Assembly (NCBI RefSeq): GCF_000760695.4 | Contig: NZ_JHEG04000001.1 | Coordinates: 4,422,895-4,486,894, forward strand | DNA from: Tolypothrix bouteillei VB521301 | GTDB lineage: Bacteria; Cyanobacteriota; Cyanobacteriia; Cyanobacteriales; Nostocaceae | DNA length: 64,000 nt | Reading direction: 5' to 3' | Shown here: one piece after another, positions 27,083 to 36,137 of the stretch | Layout: each line of letters starts with the position of its first letter | Numbering within the stretch: position 1 is the first letter of the stretch | Notes under the pieces: model-generated | Databases searched by the model: none | What the model saw: the letters and a program-made list of their open reading frames with translations, nothing else | Told to the model about the DNA's origin: nothing | Position numbers and translations under genes: made by a program

Positions 27083-27856
27083 TTATGCAAAGGCAGAGAA
27101 ATCTATATTTGGCGGAATATCTTGAATACGTCCTTGTCCTACTGCTCGCAATGCTTCTCTTAAAGAAATATCACCAGTGTACAAAGCACGCCCAACAATA
27201 ACGCCTGTGACGCCTTGCGGTTCCAAAGCCAACAAGCTTAACAAGTCGGTTACGGAACTGACGCCACCAGAAGCAATGATGGGTATGGTAACAGTAGCTG
27301 CGATCGCACGCAATGCTTCTAGATTGGGTCCAGAAAGGGTTCCATCGCGATGAATATCGGTGTAGATAATTGCGGCTGCTCCCAATTCTTGCATTTGTAC
27401 GGCCAATTGTGACGCGGAAACTTCTGAGGTTTCCAGCCAGCCACGAGTTGCTACTAGCCCGTTGCGAGCATCTATACCAACAACAATTTGTTCGGGAAAC
27501 TCTTGGCAAAGTTGCTGTACGAGTTGGGGCTGTTCCACAGCTACAGTTCCTAGGATGACTCGCTGCACCCCCAAATTAAGTAACTGTTTTGCTGTAGAGT
27601 GTTCCCGAATTCCTCCACCAACTTGAATTGGTATGGCAATTTCTTGCGCGATCGCCTCAATCGCAGCTAAGTTAGTCGGCTTACCAGTTTTTGCGCCGTC
27701 TAGATCGACTACGTGCAACCTAGTAGCACCTTGCTCGACCCACTGTTTGGCAACTTCAACGGGGTTCTCGTTGAAAACTTGCGATCGCTCGTAGTCGCCT
27801 TGGTACAGTCGCACACAGCGACCTTCTAGTAAATCTATTGCTGGGAGAATTTCCAT
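27083..27856 (-). CDS. hisA: ProFAR isomerase HisA
   Basis: Cytoplasmic (beta/alpha)8 enzyme of histidine synthesis, 257 aa, converting ProFAR to [17 protein letters not shown] carries the first catalytic Asp (residue 8), and the second is in [10 protein letters not shown] (near 130). The phosphate-binding loops GGGIR (about 80) and ASGGVSS (about 177) are present. Length is standard. It is not next to other his genes here. A heptamer repeat (TTAGTTG type) lies directly before its ATG on 27857-27893. Confidence 0.96.
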   Translation of the reverse strand: MEILPAIDLLEGRCVRLYQGDYERSQVFNENPVEVAKQWVEQGATRLHVVDLDGAKTGKPTNLAAIEAIAQEIAIPIQVGGGIREHSTAKQLLNLGVQRVILGTVAVEQPQLVQQLCQEFPEQIVVGIDARNGLVATRGWLETSEVSASQLAVQMQELGAAAIIYTDIHRDGTLSGPNLEALRAIAATVTIPIIASGGVSSVTDLLSLLALEPQGVTGVIVGRALYTGDISLREALRAVGQGRIQDIPPNIDFSAFA

Positions 27857-27891
27857 AATAGTTAGTTGTTAGTTGTTAGTTGCTAGTCGTC

Positions 27892-28185
27892 TCACTGGTC
27901 TTTGTTTCGCTTCATAACAGCCTCACGAAAACCCAGCACAATCAAGATATTAGAAAGTGTTAAAAAAAACTCGGCGCTGCCGTGCAACCAATCGACGTTT
28001 GCGAGAGAATTACCATAATGGACTTGAGCATAAATCCCTGCTGGAATGGTAACGGCAACAAAAACAAGAGTGCCATAAAATCCATACATTGCCAAACGAG
28101 GCATGGGCTGAACGCGGCTCAGATACCATAAGAAACCCAGGTATGGAAATAGGGAAAGGGCAAAGAGGGTTTCTTTTGAAATCAT
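27892..28185 (-). CDS. DUF3593 membrane protein
   Basis: Protein of 97 aa with three hydrophobic helices (about residues 7-24, 33-52, 70-87). It matches DUF3593, a family shared by cyanobacteria and plastid-bearing eukaryotes, with FPYLGFLWYLSR and HGSAEFFLTLSNILIVLGFREA. The start overlaps the stop of the DUF2499 gene by four bases, so the two are translationally coupled and probably form one complex. Function unknown; a thylakoid or plasma membrane location is likely. Confidence 0.75.
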   Translation of the reverse strand: MISKETLFALSLFPYLGFLWYLSRVQPMPRLAMYGFYGTLVFVAVTIPAGIYAQVHYGNSLANVDWLHGSAEFFLTLSNILIVLGFREAVMKRNKDQ

Positions 28186-28529
28186 TTCTTTTCTATGGAG
28201 TAGGAATTAGGAGTTGAGGAATAGGGAGTTGTGTTGGTACGATAGGAACGCCAAATCCAAAACGCGGCTGCCCAAAGCGTAAAATTACCTACTAGGGTCA
28301 TGGTAGCTTGTAGAGTGACCAGCCATTCTAGAGATTGTGCGTTGTCGAAATAATGCCAGGTACAGGCACACATAGCGCTGACAAGGGCGGGTAACATTGC
28401 AAAGGACAATGCTCCCCAAGCTCGGTTACCTGTCACTTCCCCATACTTCCAGATTAACCAAATAGCGGCAATCCACTCAACAACGCTAGATACATGAATA
28501 ATCCAAGTTGGAATCGAAAGAGCATGCAT
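28182..28529 (-). CDS. DUF2499 membrane protein
   Basis: Protein of 115 aa with about three helices. MHALSIPTWIIHVSSVVEWIAAIWLIW and FAMLPALVSAMCACTWHYFDN are DUF2499 marks; the His and Trp-His residues in the membrane are conserved in the family. The C-terminal tail (about 99-115, TNTTPYSSTPNSYSIEKK) is encoded by DNA resembling intergenic GGAGTAGGAATTAGGAGTT-type repeats, so the gene seems to have been extended by repeat sequence. Upstream partner of the DUF3593 gene. Confidence 0.75.
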   Translation of the reverse strand: MHALSIPTWIIHVSSVVEWIAAIWLIWKYGEVTGNRAWGALSFAMLPALVSAMCACTWHYFDNAQSLEWLVTLQATMTLVGNFTLWAAAFWIWRSYRTNTTPYSSTPNSYSIEKK

Positions 28530-28599
28530 AAGAGTTAATAGTCAACAGTCATTGGTCTTTTTGAGAAAAAATTGATAAGCTAAAATCCACTCATCCAAA

Positions 28600-29646
28600 A
28601 TGAAAACAATGCGGGTTCTGTTATCTGGGTATTACGGTAAGGGGAACGGTGGGGACGAAGCTTTATTAGCAACACTTCTACAAATGCTACCACCATCAGT
28701 CACACCTGTGGTTCTCTCTGGTAATCCCAAAGAAACAAGCGATCGCTACAATGTAGAAGCACGAGATCGCATGAAAATCTCCCCTGTTGTAGAAGCTTTG
28801 CGGTCTTGCGATGCTTTTATTTGGGGCGGTGGAAGTTTAATTCAAGATACCACGAGTCTTATCAGCCCTTTTTATTATGCGGGAATTATGGCGGTAGCCC
28901 AAAAAATGGGTATGAAAACAGTGGCTTGGGGACAGGGAATCGGTCCGTTGAAGCGTTCTGTGACTCGTTGGTTAGCACGGCAAACTTTTAGTGGTTGTAC
29001 AAAAGTGAGTGTCCGCGATCGCACTTCTGCGGCTATGCTGGCTGATTGGCAAGTTCCTTGTATTTTAGCTCCCGATCCGGTATGGGCTTTGGAAGGTAAA
29101 CCAGTTCCGGGACTTTGGGATTTACCTGCTCCTAGAGTTGCAGTGACACTAAGAACTCATCCCGATTTAACAGAAAAACGTCTTGGTAACTTAACTCGCG
29201 CCTTGGTTGATTTTCAAAAAGCGACACAAACTTATATCTTATTGCTACCGTTTCAAGAAAGTGAAGATTTAGAAATAGCTCAAGCCATACAACCAAAACT
29301 TGAAGGTGTCAGCCAGATCCTGTCCTTAAAAGAACCACAACTTTTAAAAGGAGTTTTTCGCGGTGTCGAAATGGCAATTGGGATGCGCTTGCATAGTTTA
29401 ATTATGGCTGCAGCAGAAGGGTGTCGCTGTTTTGCTCTCAGTTACGATCCCAAAGTTAATCGATTGATGGAAGATTTAGATATGCCGGGATGGAATTTAG
29501 CAACTTTGCCAGATGACCCTAACGTTATTAGTAAAACATGGATCGAGCATTATGCTAATGGCGAGCCGTTATCTACAGATAAAATACAGTCGTTAGTAGA
29601 TAGAGCGCTGATGCACCGCGAAGTTTTGAAAGAAGTTTTAGAATAA
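28600..29646 (+). CDS. csaB: Polysaccharide pyruvyl transferase CsaB
   Basis: CsaB-type enzyme of 348 aa. It adds pyruvate ketals to cell-wall polysaccharide, which allows proteins with SLH domains to bind. VLLSGYYGKGNGGDEALL at the start and FIWGGGSLIQDTTS, WGQGIGPL, AIGMRLHSLIMAA and SYDPKVNRLMEDLDM are family blocks. This fits the presence of an SLH porin at 11741 (inference). It is divergent from the DUF2499 gene and followed 25 bases later by a Uma2 gene. ATG 28609 is an alternative start. Confidence 0.88.
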   Translation: MKTMRVLLSGYYGKGNGGDEALLATLLQMLPPSVTPVVLSGNPKETSDRYNVEARDRMKISPVVEALRSCDAFIWGGGSLIQDTTSLISPFYYAGIMAVAQKMGMKTVAWGQGIGPLKRSVTRWLARQTFSGCTKVSVRDRTSAAMLADWQVPCILAPDPVWALEGKPVPGLWDLPAPRVAVTLRTHPDLTEKRLGNLTRALVDFQKATQTYILLLPFQESEDLEIAQAIQPKLEGVSQILSLKEPQLLKGVFRGVEMAIGMRLHSLIMAAAEGCRCFALSYDPKVNRLMEDLDMPGWNLATLPDDPNVISKTWIEHYANGEPLSTDKIQSLVDRALMHREVLKEVLE

Positions 29647-29671
29647 TAACAGCCAACTCACTTTTTCTCCA

Positions 29672-30262
29672 ATGACTACCGTTACCCCTAAACGCTTCAC
29701 TTTAGATGAGTATCATCGTCTCATGGAATTGGGATTTCTGACAGAGGATGACAGAGTGGAGTTGATTAGGGGAGAATTAATACAAATGGCAGCGAAAGGC
29801 ACACGGCATTCTGTTTGTAACACAAAGTTAGCCAAAGAATTAGAGAGATTGCTAGGGGATAGAGCTGTTGTCCGCGTACAAGAGCCTGTTATATTATTCC
29901 CAAATAACGAACCAGAACCCGATGTTGCTATAGTACGGGGACAAGCTGATGATTATTTACCGAACCATCCTCAACTTGAGGATATTTTCCTAGTTATTGA
30001 AGTTGCTGATTCTTCTGTTGACTATGACCAAAGTACAAAACTAGAACTATATGCTGAAAATGGAATTAAAGATTATTGGATTCTTAATTTAGTAGCCAAT
30101 CAATTAGAGCGTTACAGTCAGCCTTATCTTGATGAGCAAGGAAAGTATGGTTATCGCTTCAAGCAAATTGCTTTGCGAAATGAATCGATCGCAATTCCAT
30201 ATTTTTCCGATCTATCTTTGGATTTGGATAAAGTTTTTCCCGGTTTCGGGAAACAGAGATAG
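29672..30262 (+). CDS. Uma2-family (DUF820) endonuclease-like protein
   Basis: Protein of 196 aa of the PD-(D/E)XK-fold Uma2 family, greatly expanded in cyanobacteria. FTLDEYHRLMELGFLTEDDRVELIRGELIQM at the start, EPDVAIVRG (about 88-96), and the acidic-Lys core IEVADSSVDYDQSTKLELYAENGIKDYWI (about 109-138) are diagnostic. Predicted nuclease residues (Asp in EPD, Glu in VIEVAD, Lys in TKLELY) are present. Biological role is unknown; some relatives are linked to mobile DNA. Confidence 0.85.
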   Translation: MTTVTPKRFTLDEYHRLMELGFLTEDDRVELIRGELIQMAAKGTRHSVCNTKLAKELERLLGDRAVVRVQEPVILFPNNEPEPDVAIVRGQADDYLPNHPQLEDIFLVIEVADSSVDYDQSTKLELYAENGIKDYWILNLVANQLERYSQPYLDEQGKYGYRFKQIALRNESIAIPYFSDLSLDLDKVFPGFGKQR

Positions 30263-30335
30263 AAATTTTGTTGGAAAAAATATTCAATTTCCAGCCATCT
30301 TCAATCAGAGCTTGTCTAAACTTTGTGAATAAAAA

Positions 30336-31012
30336 ATGAATGAAAATTTCTGTTTTGCTAAAGCTTTTGAAGCAGAGTATAGATTGTTAGTACCTCTTGG
30401 GGTGAAATTACATTAACACCATACTACCTTGGAGATTTGGTTTTAACTTCAGGAAAATTGGTAGCTTGCGATCCACTAACCTTCTTTGGCGCAGAACCTT
30501 TTGCACTCGAATTAAAACCTGGTAAATATCCAACAATTTTAAGTGTAGCCTATTTTCATAAAAACAAACAATTTGCAGTTGCTTATGCAATGCTGCTTTT
30601 AAATGAGGAACCTGTTGTCAGGTTTGAAATGGCTACCATTCCAGGTGAAGATATTACTTTGCTTGAAAAAGGGAAAATATTTGGCTATGGAGTTGATTCC
30701 GGTACGGGGTGCTTTATGGATTTAGATGTCGCTCAACTGATTCTTGATAAGAACTGGGATGCAGAATCAGATGAAGATTTTTTTAGCAGCCAACTCTTAG
30801 AAGAACTGGAAAAGAACTCTCATTTCCCTCGGTGTTGGACAAATTTTTGTGTAGATGAGTCAACGCAAGCTAATATTATTGCGTTTGACTCTGGTTGGGG
30901 AGATGGGATATATGCTTCCTACTTTGGATATGATGCACGAGGAAACGCTGTCAGTGTTGTGACTGAATTTATAAATATTTTTGATTGGTGTCAAGATACT
31001 GGTGTAAGTTAA
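30336..31012 (+). pseudogene. DUF4241 protein, frameshifted near its N-terminus
   Basis: The long frame from 30437 (a TTG inside an open stretch) encodes a DUF4241 protein lacking its usual N-terminus. The missing part lies in another frame: ATG 30336 gives MNENFCFAKAFEAEYRLLVP and stops at 30416. Adding one G to the GGGG run at about 30399-30402 joins them as ...VPLGGEITLTPYYLGDLVLT..., which reads like an intact family member. So the gene is either a recent pseudogene, a sequencing error, or uses -1 slippage. The remainder (SGKLVACDPL, GYGVDSGTGCFMD, WGDGIYASYFGYDARGN) is conserved. Function unknown. Confidence 0.65.
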
Positions 31013-31027
31013 TTGTTCGAGGTTGCT

Positions 31028-31381
31028 TTAACCATCTGTCTTATCATCACTATTCTTGTTTTGTTCCATCAGATAGTCGCAGACGCGGCGGATGTGTTGG
31101 CTATTCTCAGCGACAAGCTGCATGGTTTGAGTGGTAACCGTCACCAGTTCGGCTAAGCGATCGACACGTTGCTCTAAGTTACCAAGAATTGCTGCGTTTT
31201 CCAAGGTTTGTCTTTCAAGACGCGTGAGCATTTCGTCATGCTTGGCAACTGTTTCAACAGTGCTAGTGGCTATTTGTGCAACCTGCGTCATAAGTGGAGC
31301 TAACTGATTTAGCATTTCAGCATGGGTTGCTAGCATTCGTTCCAATCGCTCGAGTCTGTTTTGTGGTCCGTTCTGTGTCAT
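31028..31381 (-). CDS. Small coiled-coil protein
   Basis: Protein of 117 aa with heptad-like repeats throughout (RLERLERMLATHAEMLNQLAPLM, then ERQTLENAAILGNLEQRVDRLAELV). No signal peptide. Such small amphipathic coiled-coil proteins are common in cyanobacteria, often next to Uma2 or other accessory genes. Function unknown. It converges on the DUF4241 gene with a 15-bp gap. Confidence 0.6.
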   Translation of the reverse strand: MTQNGPQNRLERLERMLATHAEMLNQLAPLMTQVAQIATSTVETVAKHDEMLTRLERQTLENAAILGNLEQRVDRLAELVTVTTQTMQLVAENSQHIRRVCDYLMEQNKNSDDKTDG

Positions 31382-31545
31382 GCTACTTCTCCTATCTTTT
31401 GCTCTTCCTTATAATTTGATTAAATGTTGGGTTTCGTTCCTCAACCCAACCTACTTTATAAACTTTCATTTTTCATTCAAGGCTTTTATTTGCTATCACA
31501 AGCTTACCAGACAGCAGCTGCCAACCCATCCTTATATTCGCCCTT

Positions 31546-32910
31546 TTACTGTTGATAAAAAAATTCTTGACATGAGTTTAAAAACCGTTGGGGAATTTCT
31601 ATATTATTTCCCCAGTGCAAGTGAATGTAAGAAGCGTGTAGGGAAGAAGGTAAACACCATCCTTCGTCGCCCGTAAATTCTTGAGAATCATAGCGGTAAG
31701 TTTGAAAAAGCGATCGCTCTTGAGTTAAAGTTAAACGAGAACGATGAAACTCATGTCCGCAAACAGTGGTTCCTGCACGTACTAACAAACTATCTTGTTG
31801 GGCAATTGCTCGACGATAACCCAAAGTCAGATGTTTATCCATAATGGCTGTTGTTGGTAAAACTCCTACCATTGACCAAAATTTTCCTTCAAAATCAATA
31901 ATTTCTTTGCACAAGTACATTAAGCCCCCGCACTCAGCAATTGTTGGCATTCCAGCAACAATTGCTGCGTTGACTGCTGTCAGGACGTTGGTATTTTCTG
32001 CTAATTGCCGTGCGAAAACTTCTGGAAAACCCCCTCCAAAATACATTCCATTAACACCTTGTGGCAGTTCAGCATCTTCTAAGGGACTCCAAAAAACGAG
32101 TTCTGCACCTAACGTTTGCAGTAAATCGAGATTGTCTTGGTAGTAAAAATTGAAAGCGCGATCGCGAGCAATTGCTATTTTAGGGAGTGAAGACTCGGAA
32201 CTGGAGATTGGGAAAGACAATGTTCTGTGTTCTTCGTGTTTTTTTGTCTTTAATAGCGGAAGCAAGCGTTCCCAATCAAAGCAAGAATCTCCTAAATCGG
32301 CAAGTCGGTTAATCAAAGCATCCATTTGAGGAAGTTCTGCTGTAGGGACTAAACCTAAATGGCGATCCGGAATTGTAATGTTTTCTTCGCGTCGTAAAAC
32401 TCCCAGAATCGGTAACTGTAAAGGTTCGAGAGCATTTTTGAGAAGTTCGAGATGGCGCGAGCTTCCCACGCGATTCAAAACGACACCAACAATTTTAATT
32501 GTGGGGTCATAAGAACAATAACCGTGAGCGATCGCTGCTACAGAACCAGATAATCGACTGCTATCAATAACCAGTACTACAGGTAAATCCAACAGCTTGG
32601 CGATATGGGCTGTACTGGCGGTAATTCCAACTCCATCAAACAATCCCATCACACCTTCGACTATGGCATATTCACAGAGTTGAGAGTGATAGGTAAAACA
32701 TTCTTGTACGTAAACCTCAGAAGTTAACACGGTATCTAAATTACGACAAGAGCGACCAGTGACATACTGGTGAAACATCGGGTCGATATAATCCGGACCA
32801 ACTTTAAAAGACTGTACTTGAAAACCACGGCGACACAAAGACGCTAAAAAGGTGAGCACGACCGTCGTCTTGCCCACCCCACTTCGTTCTCCTGCAATAA
32901 TTAAAGACAT
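31546..32910 (-). CDS. cobB: Cobyrinate a,c-diamide synthase
   Basis: ATP- and glutamine-dependent enzyme of cobalamin synthesis (CobB/CbiA), 454 aa. The N-terminal P-loop is GERSGVGKTTVVL (about residues 7-19), followed by KVGPDYIDPMFH and EGVMGLFDG. The glutaminase domain has GMYFGGGFPEVFA and the nucleophile Cys in IAECGGLMYLC (about 325), with HLHWGNN near the end. It amidates the a and c side chains. Adenosylcobalamin is the cofactor of the class II ribonucleotide reductase at 40-43 kb. It lies 105 bases downstream of opcA on the same strand, separated by heptamer repeats. Confidence 0.93.
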   Translation of the reverse strand: MSLIIAGERSGVGKTTVVLTFLASLCRRGFQVQSFKVGPDYIDPMFHQYVTGRSCRNLDTVLTSEVYVQECFTYHSQLCEYAIVEGVMGLFDGVGITASTAHIAKLLDLPVVLVIDSSRLSGSVAAIAHGYCSYDPTIKIVGVVLNRVGSSRHLELLKNALEPLQLPILGVLRREENITIPDRHLGLVPTAELPQMDALINRLADLGDSCFDWERLLPLLKTKKHEEHRTLSFPISSSESSLPKIAIARDRAFNFYYQDNLDLLQTLGAELVFWSPLEDAELPQGVNGMYFGGGFPEVFARQLAENTNVLTAVNAAIVAGMPTIAECGGLMYLCKEIIDFEGKFWSMVGVLPTTAIMDKHLTLGYRRAIAQQDSLLVRAGTTVCGHEFHRSRLTLTQERSLFQTYRYDSQEFTGDEGWCLPSSLHASYIHLHWGNNIEIPQRFLNSCQEFFYQQ

Positions 32911-32940
32911 TGCTAATTGCTAATAGCTAATAGTTAATTG

Positions 32941-33027
32941 CTTTTTATACCATTAACCATTAGCCATTAGCTATTAGCCATTAGCCATTAGCTATTAGCC
33001 ATTAGCCATTAGCCATCAGCTATTAGC
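32941..33027. repeat. CCATTAG heptamer array between opcA and cobB
   Basis: About ten tandem copies of CCATTAG/CTATTAG fill the gap. The end of the opcA reading frame abuts the array. Confidence 0.85.
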
Positions 33028-34398
33028 CAACTTAAGTACCTGAGAAGTAACAGCAAGACTTTCTTCCAAAAGTGCCTCGCGACCCCAACGTTGGACTTGT
33101 TGACTTAACAAAACTTCTGCTTTTTGCTCGGAAAGAGAAGTTACGTGTTGGAACAAACCTTGGGCTTGAGCACCACCTTGTGTTTCCAAACGCATACAAC
33201 CACCTGTCTCAGAACAAATCAGCGTTCCGCAGTTAGCTTGGGGATTGGTCGAACTGAGACGCAAAGCAATTAAGTCACCAGGAATATCGCCTACATCAGC
33301 AACGGGTACGCCTGCTAACTCTGCTTCTACTTGTCTTTGTTCTGGTGTCAGGAAGCTAACTCGCGTAATATCGTAATCTCCACTTTCTTTTTGATAAGAA
33401 ACAGGACGCCATTGCAATCTGCTTGCCAACCACCCCAAATACAACAGTGCTTGTACGGAACTGCCTTTTTCGTAATCGATATTAATTCTATCGACTTCTG
33501 GTAAAGCAGTACGACGTTGGGGTGGATCGTAAGCCTCAGCGGTTAACTCTTGCCATGCGGAAAGACGACGCCAGTTGAGGTCAGCTATAGGTACACCATT
33601 TTCTACTAACCCTTGCAAGTTCAGTAAATCGTTTTCTGGCTCGTTAAAGTAACAGGAATCTACAATAACGTTGTTACAAACTCCTGACAGTCTCTTAAAG
33701 AGTGGGTTGTTGATATCTGGTGTACCCTTCCACCAAAGGAACTTGGGCAACCCACCAATCAACAATGCTGGAAGCATCCCGCCTATTCTTTCTAAAGCTA
33801 CAGCGGTTCCCGTGAGCGTGATGTACTCGCAGCAGACGAGAGTATTTGAAGACTGTTTTTGGATGGGACAGTAAGCAGAAACTTGAGCCTTGACACCCGT
33901 GTCTTCACCTGCTATTGGCGACAGGTTAATGATTCGGCATGGGTTGCGGATGGCGATTTCATCAGCGATTGTAGGGCTTGAAGCACTTGAACCATAGGGA
34001 GCGGGAGCGCTTGTACCATTGCCATCGCCTGTCGCACCATTTGTGTGACGTTTGGCAAATTCTTCTCGCAATAAAGCTATAGTCTCATTTGTAGCTGTTC
34101 CAGTTTCAGCTAAGCCGTACTTTTTCTGAAACTCCTTTAGTGCTGCTTGCATCTGAGGTCCGAAAATGCCATCAATGGGACCTTGGTAATATCCCAATGT
34201 CGCTAACAGAAGCTGAGTTTCTTCTGGTTCGTATACCACTAAGGTAAATGTGGTTGCCCTTGTAGCAGCAGGAAGTGTACCATCCTCGCCAGCAATGCCA
34301 TAACTTTGCCAAATTTGACTGAGTTCCGCTTCAATTTCTGTAAGCGAAACATCCTTGGGTGCCTGAAGTGAAAAAATTGTAGGAGCTTGGGAAGTCAT
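33016..34398 (-). CDS. opcA: Glucose-6-phosphate dehydrogenase assembly protein OpcA
   Basis: OpcA of 460 aa, the redox-responsive activator of Zwf in cyanobacteria. The N-terminal third contains a peptidoglycan-binding-like repeat (TQLLLATLGYYQGPIDGIFGPQMQAALKEFQKKYGL, about 59-95), usual in filamentous species. The core has CRIINLSPIAGED, VCCEYITLTG, LLIGGLPKFLWWKGTPD and a late Cys pair in ANCGTLICSETGGCMRLE. Those Cys residues can be thioredoxin targets. It is the last gene of the fbp-tal-zwf-opcA order. Confidence 0.93.
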   Translation of the reverse strand: MTSQAPTIFSLQAPKDVSLTEIEAELSQIWQSYGIAGEDGTLPAATRATTFTLVVYEPEETQLLLATLGYYQGPIDGIFGPQMQAALKEFQKKYGLAETGTATNETIALLREEFAKRHTNGATGDGNGTSAPAPYGSSASSPTIADEIAIRNPCRIINLSPIAGEDTGVKAQVSAYCPIQKQSSNTLVCCEYITLTGTAVALERIGGMLPALLIGGLPKFLWWKGTPDINNPLFKRLSGVCNNVIVDSCYFNEPENDLLNLQGLVENGVPIADLNWRRLSAWQELTAEAYDPPQRRTALPEVDRINIDYEKGSSVQALLYLGWLASRLQWRPVSYQKESGDYDITRVSFLTPEQRQVEAELAGVPVADVGDIPGDLIALRLSSTNPQANCGTLICSETGGCMRLETQGGAQAQGLFQHVTSLSEQKAEVLLSQQVQRWGREALLEESLAVTSQVLKLANS

Positions 34399-34401
34399 AG
34401 T

Positions 34402-34497
34402 GATAAATGCTAATTGTTAATTGCTAAATAGCTAATAGCTAATAGTTAATAGTTAATTGCTTTTTATAACAATTAGCTATTAACCATTAGCTGTTAG
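34402..34497. repeat. Heptamer repeats between zwf and opcA
   Basis: Mixed 7-base units (TTGCTAA, TAGCTAA, CTATTAG) fill the 101-bp gap. Confidence 0.8.
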
Positions 34498-34499
34498 CA

Positions 34500-36029
34500 C
34501 TAGAGTCTTCGCCAACGGCGACCGTCTTGGTTAATCAAGAGTTCTGCTTCAGCTGGTTCCCAAGTACCTGCTTCATATCTGGGAACGGTTGCTGGATCTG
34601 CGGGTGCATCCCATACTGAAAGCACTGGTGTTACTACTTGCCAAGCTGCTTCCACTTCATCTGCTCTTGTAAATAATGACTGGTCGCCCATCATACAATC
34701 TAGTAGCAAGCGATCGTATGCATCGGAGGTTGCTGCAATTCCGAAGGAACCGTATGTAAAATCCATGTCAACGGAACGAGTCCGGAACTCCGCCCCAGGC
34801 ATTTTTACCTCGAAACGCAAAGAAATTCCTTCGTTTGGTTGAATCCGCATTGCCAAGATGTTACTACCCATCTGTTGGGCTGCTGATGGAAACATCCGAG
34901 AAGGAACTTCACGGAAGTGGATGGAAATCTCACTGACTTTTTTTGGCATCCTCTTCCCAGTACGCAGGTAGAACGGTACTCCTTGCCAGCGCCAGTTGTC
35001 AACCATGAACTTCACTGCTACATAGGTAGGTGTTGTAGATTCAAGATGAACGCCTGGTTCTTCATGATAACCAGGCACGGGTTTCCCTTTCATCCAACCA
35101 GCACTGTACTGACCCCGTACTGCCGATCGGTGTAAATTTTGCACATCAGCCAGACGAGTTGCTTGGAGAACTTTAACTTTCTCTGTCCGCAGACTGTCAG
35201 CATCTAAAGCGTTTGGTGGTTCGATCGCTGTTAAGCAGAAAAGTTGCATGAGGTGGTTTTGCAACATATCCCGCAATGCACCAGAACTTTCATAATACCC
35301 TGCCCGGTCTTCCACACCTACTGTTTCTGCAACAGTAATCTGAACGTGGTCAACAAAGCGACGGTTCCACAGTGGTTCAAAAATGGCATTAGCAAAGCGG
35401 AACACCAACAAATTCTGAACTGTTTCTTTACCTAAGTAGTGGTCGATCCGGTAAACTTGGCTTTCGTGGCAATATTTCTGTACCACTCGGTTCAAGCTTT
35501 GAGCAGAAGCTAAATCCCGACCAAAAGGTTTTTCAATCACCAAACGATGCTTGTACGGGTCTTCTAACATACCCGCATTTCCAAGTTGCTTGATACCCTC
35601 AGCAAAGAATTTGGGTGCAACGGAAAGATAGAAAATTCTATTTCCCCTTGTGCCGCGTTTTTCGTCTAATTCAGTTAATAAAGTATTCAGTTTTTGGTAA
35701 CTTTCTGGGTTGTCCATATCCCCAGAACAATAATACAAACCTTGGGAGAAATCTTGCCACAGCCCTTCTGGACCTAGCCCATCAGAAAACTCCTCAATAC
35801 CCTGGCGCATCTGTTCGCGGAAGTAATCGTGAGTCCAGTCTCTCCGCGCTACGCCAACTATAGTGGTTTCGGGGGGAATACGCCGTTCTTTGCGTAACTT
35901 GTAAAGCGCCGGTACGAGTTTGCGCTGAGTTAAATCGCCGGAAGCACCATAGATAACTATGATTTGAGGTTCGGGCATCCGTTGCTGTTGCAAACCAACC
36001 CGCAACGGGTTTTCTAGGAATGTGACCAT
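34500..36029 (-). CDS. zwf: Glucose-6-phosphate 1-dehydrogenase
   Basis: Zwf of 509 aa, the first enzyme of the oxidative pentose phosphate path; it makes NADPH for dark metabolism and, in heterocysts, for nitrogen fixation. The NADP-binding loop is [13 protein letters not shown] (about 25-37), and the substrate/catalytic block is [21 protein letters not shown] (about 190-210). [10 protein letters not shown] and the C-terminal [20 protein letters not shown] are normal. It lies between tal and opcA on the same strand. Confidence 0.97.
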   Translation of the reverse strand: MVTFLENPLRVGLQQQRMPEPQIIVIYGASGDLTQRKLVPALYKLRKERRIPPETTIVGVARRDWTHDYFREQMRQGIEEFSDGLGPEGLWQDFSQGLYYCSGDMDNPESYQKLNTLLTELDEKRGTRGNRIFYLSVAPKFFAEGIKQLGNAGMLEDPYKHRLVIEKPFGRDLASAQSLNRVVQKYCHESQVYRIDHYLGKETVQNLLVFRFANAIFEPLWNRRFVDHVQITVAETVGVEDRAGYYESSGALRDMLQNHLMQLFCLTAIEPPNALDADSLRTEKVKVLQATRLADVQNLHRSAVRGQYSAGWMKGKPVPGYHEEPGVHLESTTPTYVAVKFMVDNWRWQGVPFYLRTGKRMPKKVSEISIHFREVPSRMFPSAAQQMGSNILAMRIQPNEGISLRFEVKMPGAEFRTRSVDMDFTYGSFGIAATSDAYDRLLLDCMMGDQSLFTRADEVEAAWQVVTPVLSVWDAPADPATVPRYEAGTWEPAEAELLINQDGRRWRRL

Positions 36030-36061
36030 AACAAGTTTGGTTGTGAGTTTTGTGATAAAGG

Positions 36062-36136
36062 GAATTGCTAATTGCTAATTGCTAATTGCTAATCGCTAAT
36101 TTTTAAAAGCCATTAGCCATCAGCCGTTAGCCATTA
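36062..36136. repeat. TTGCTAA and CCATTAG heptamers between tal and zwf
   Basis: Four tandem TTGCTAA-type units (36064-36100) are followed by CCATTAG/CCATCAG units that reach the tal stop codon. Confidence 0.8.
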
Positions 36137-36137
36137 G

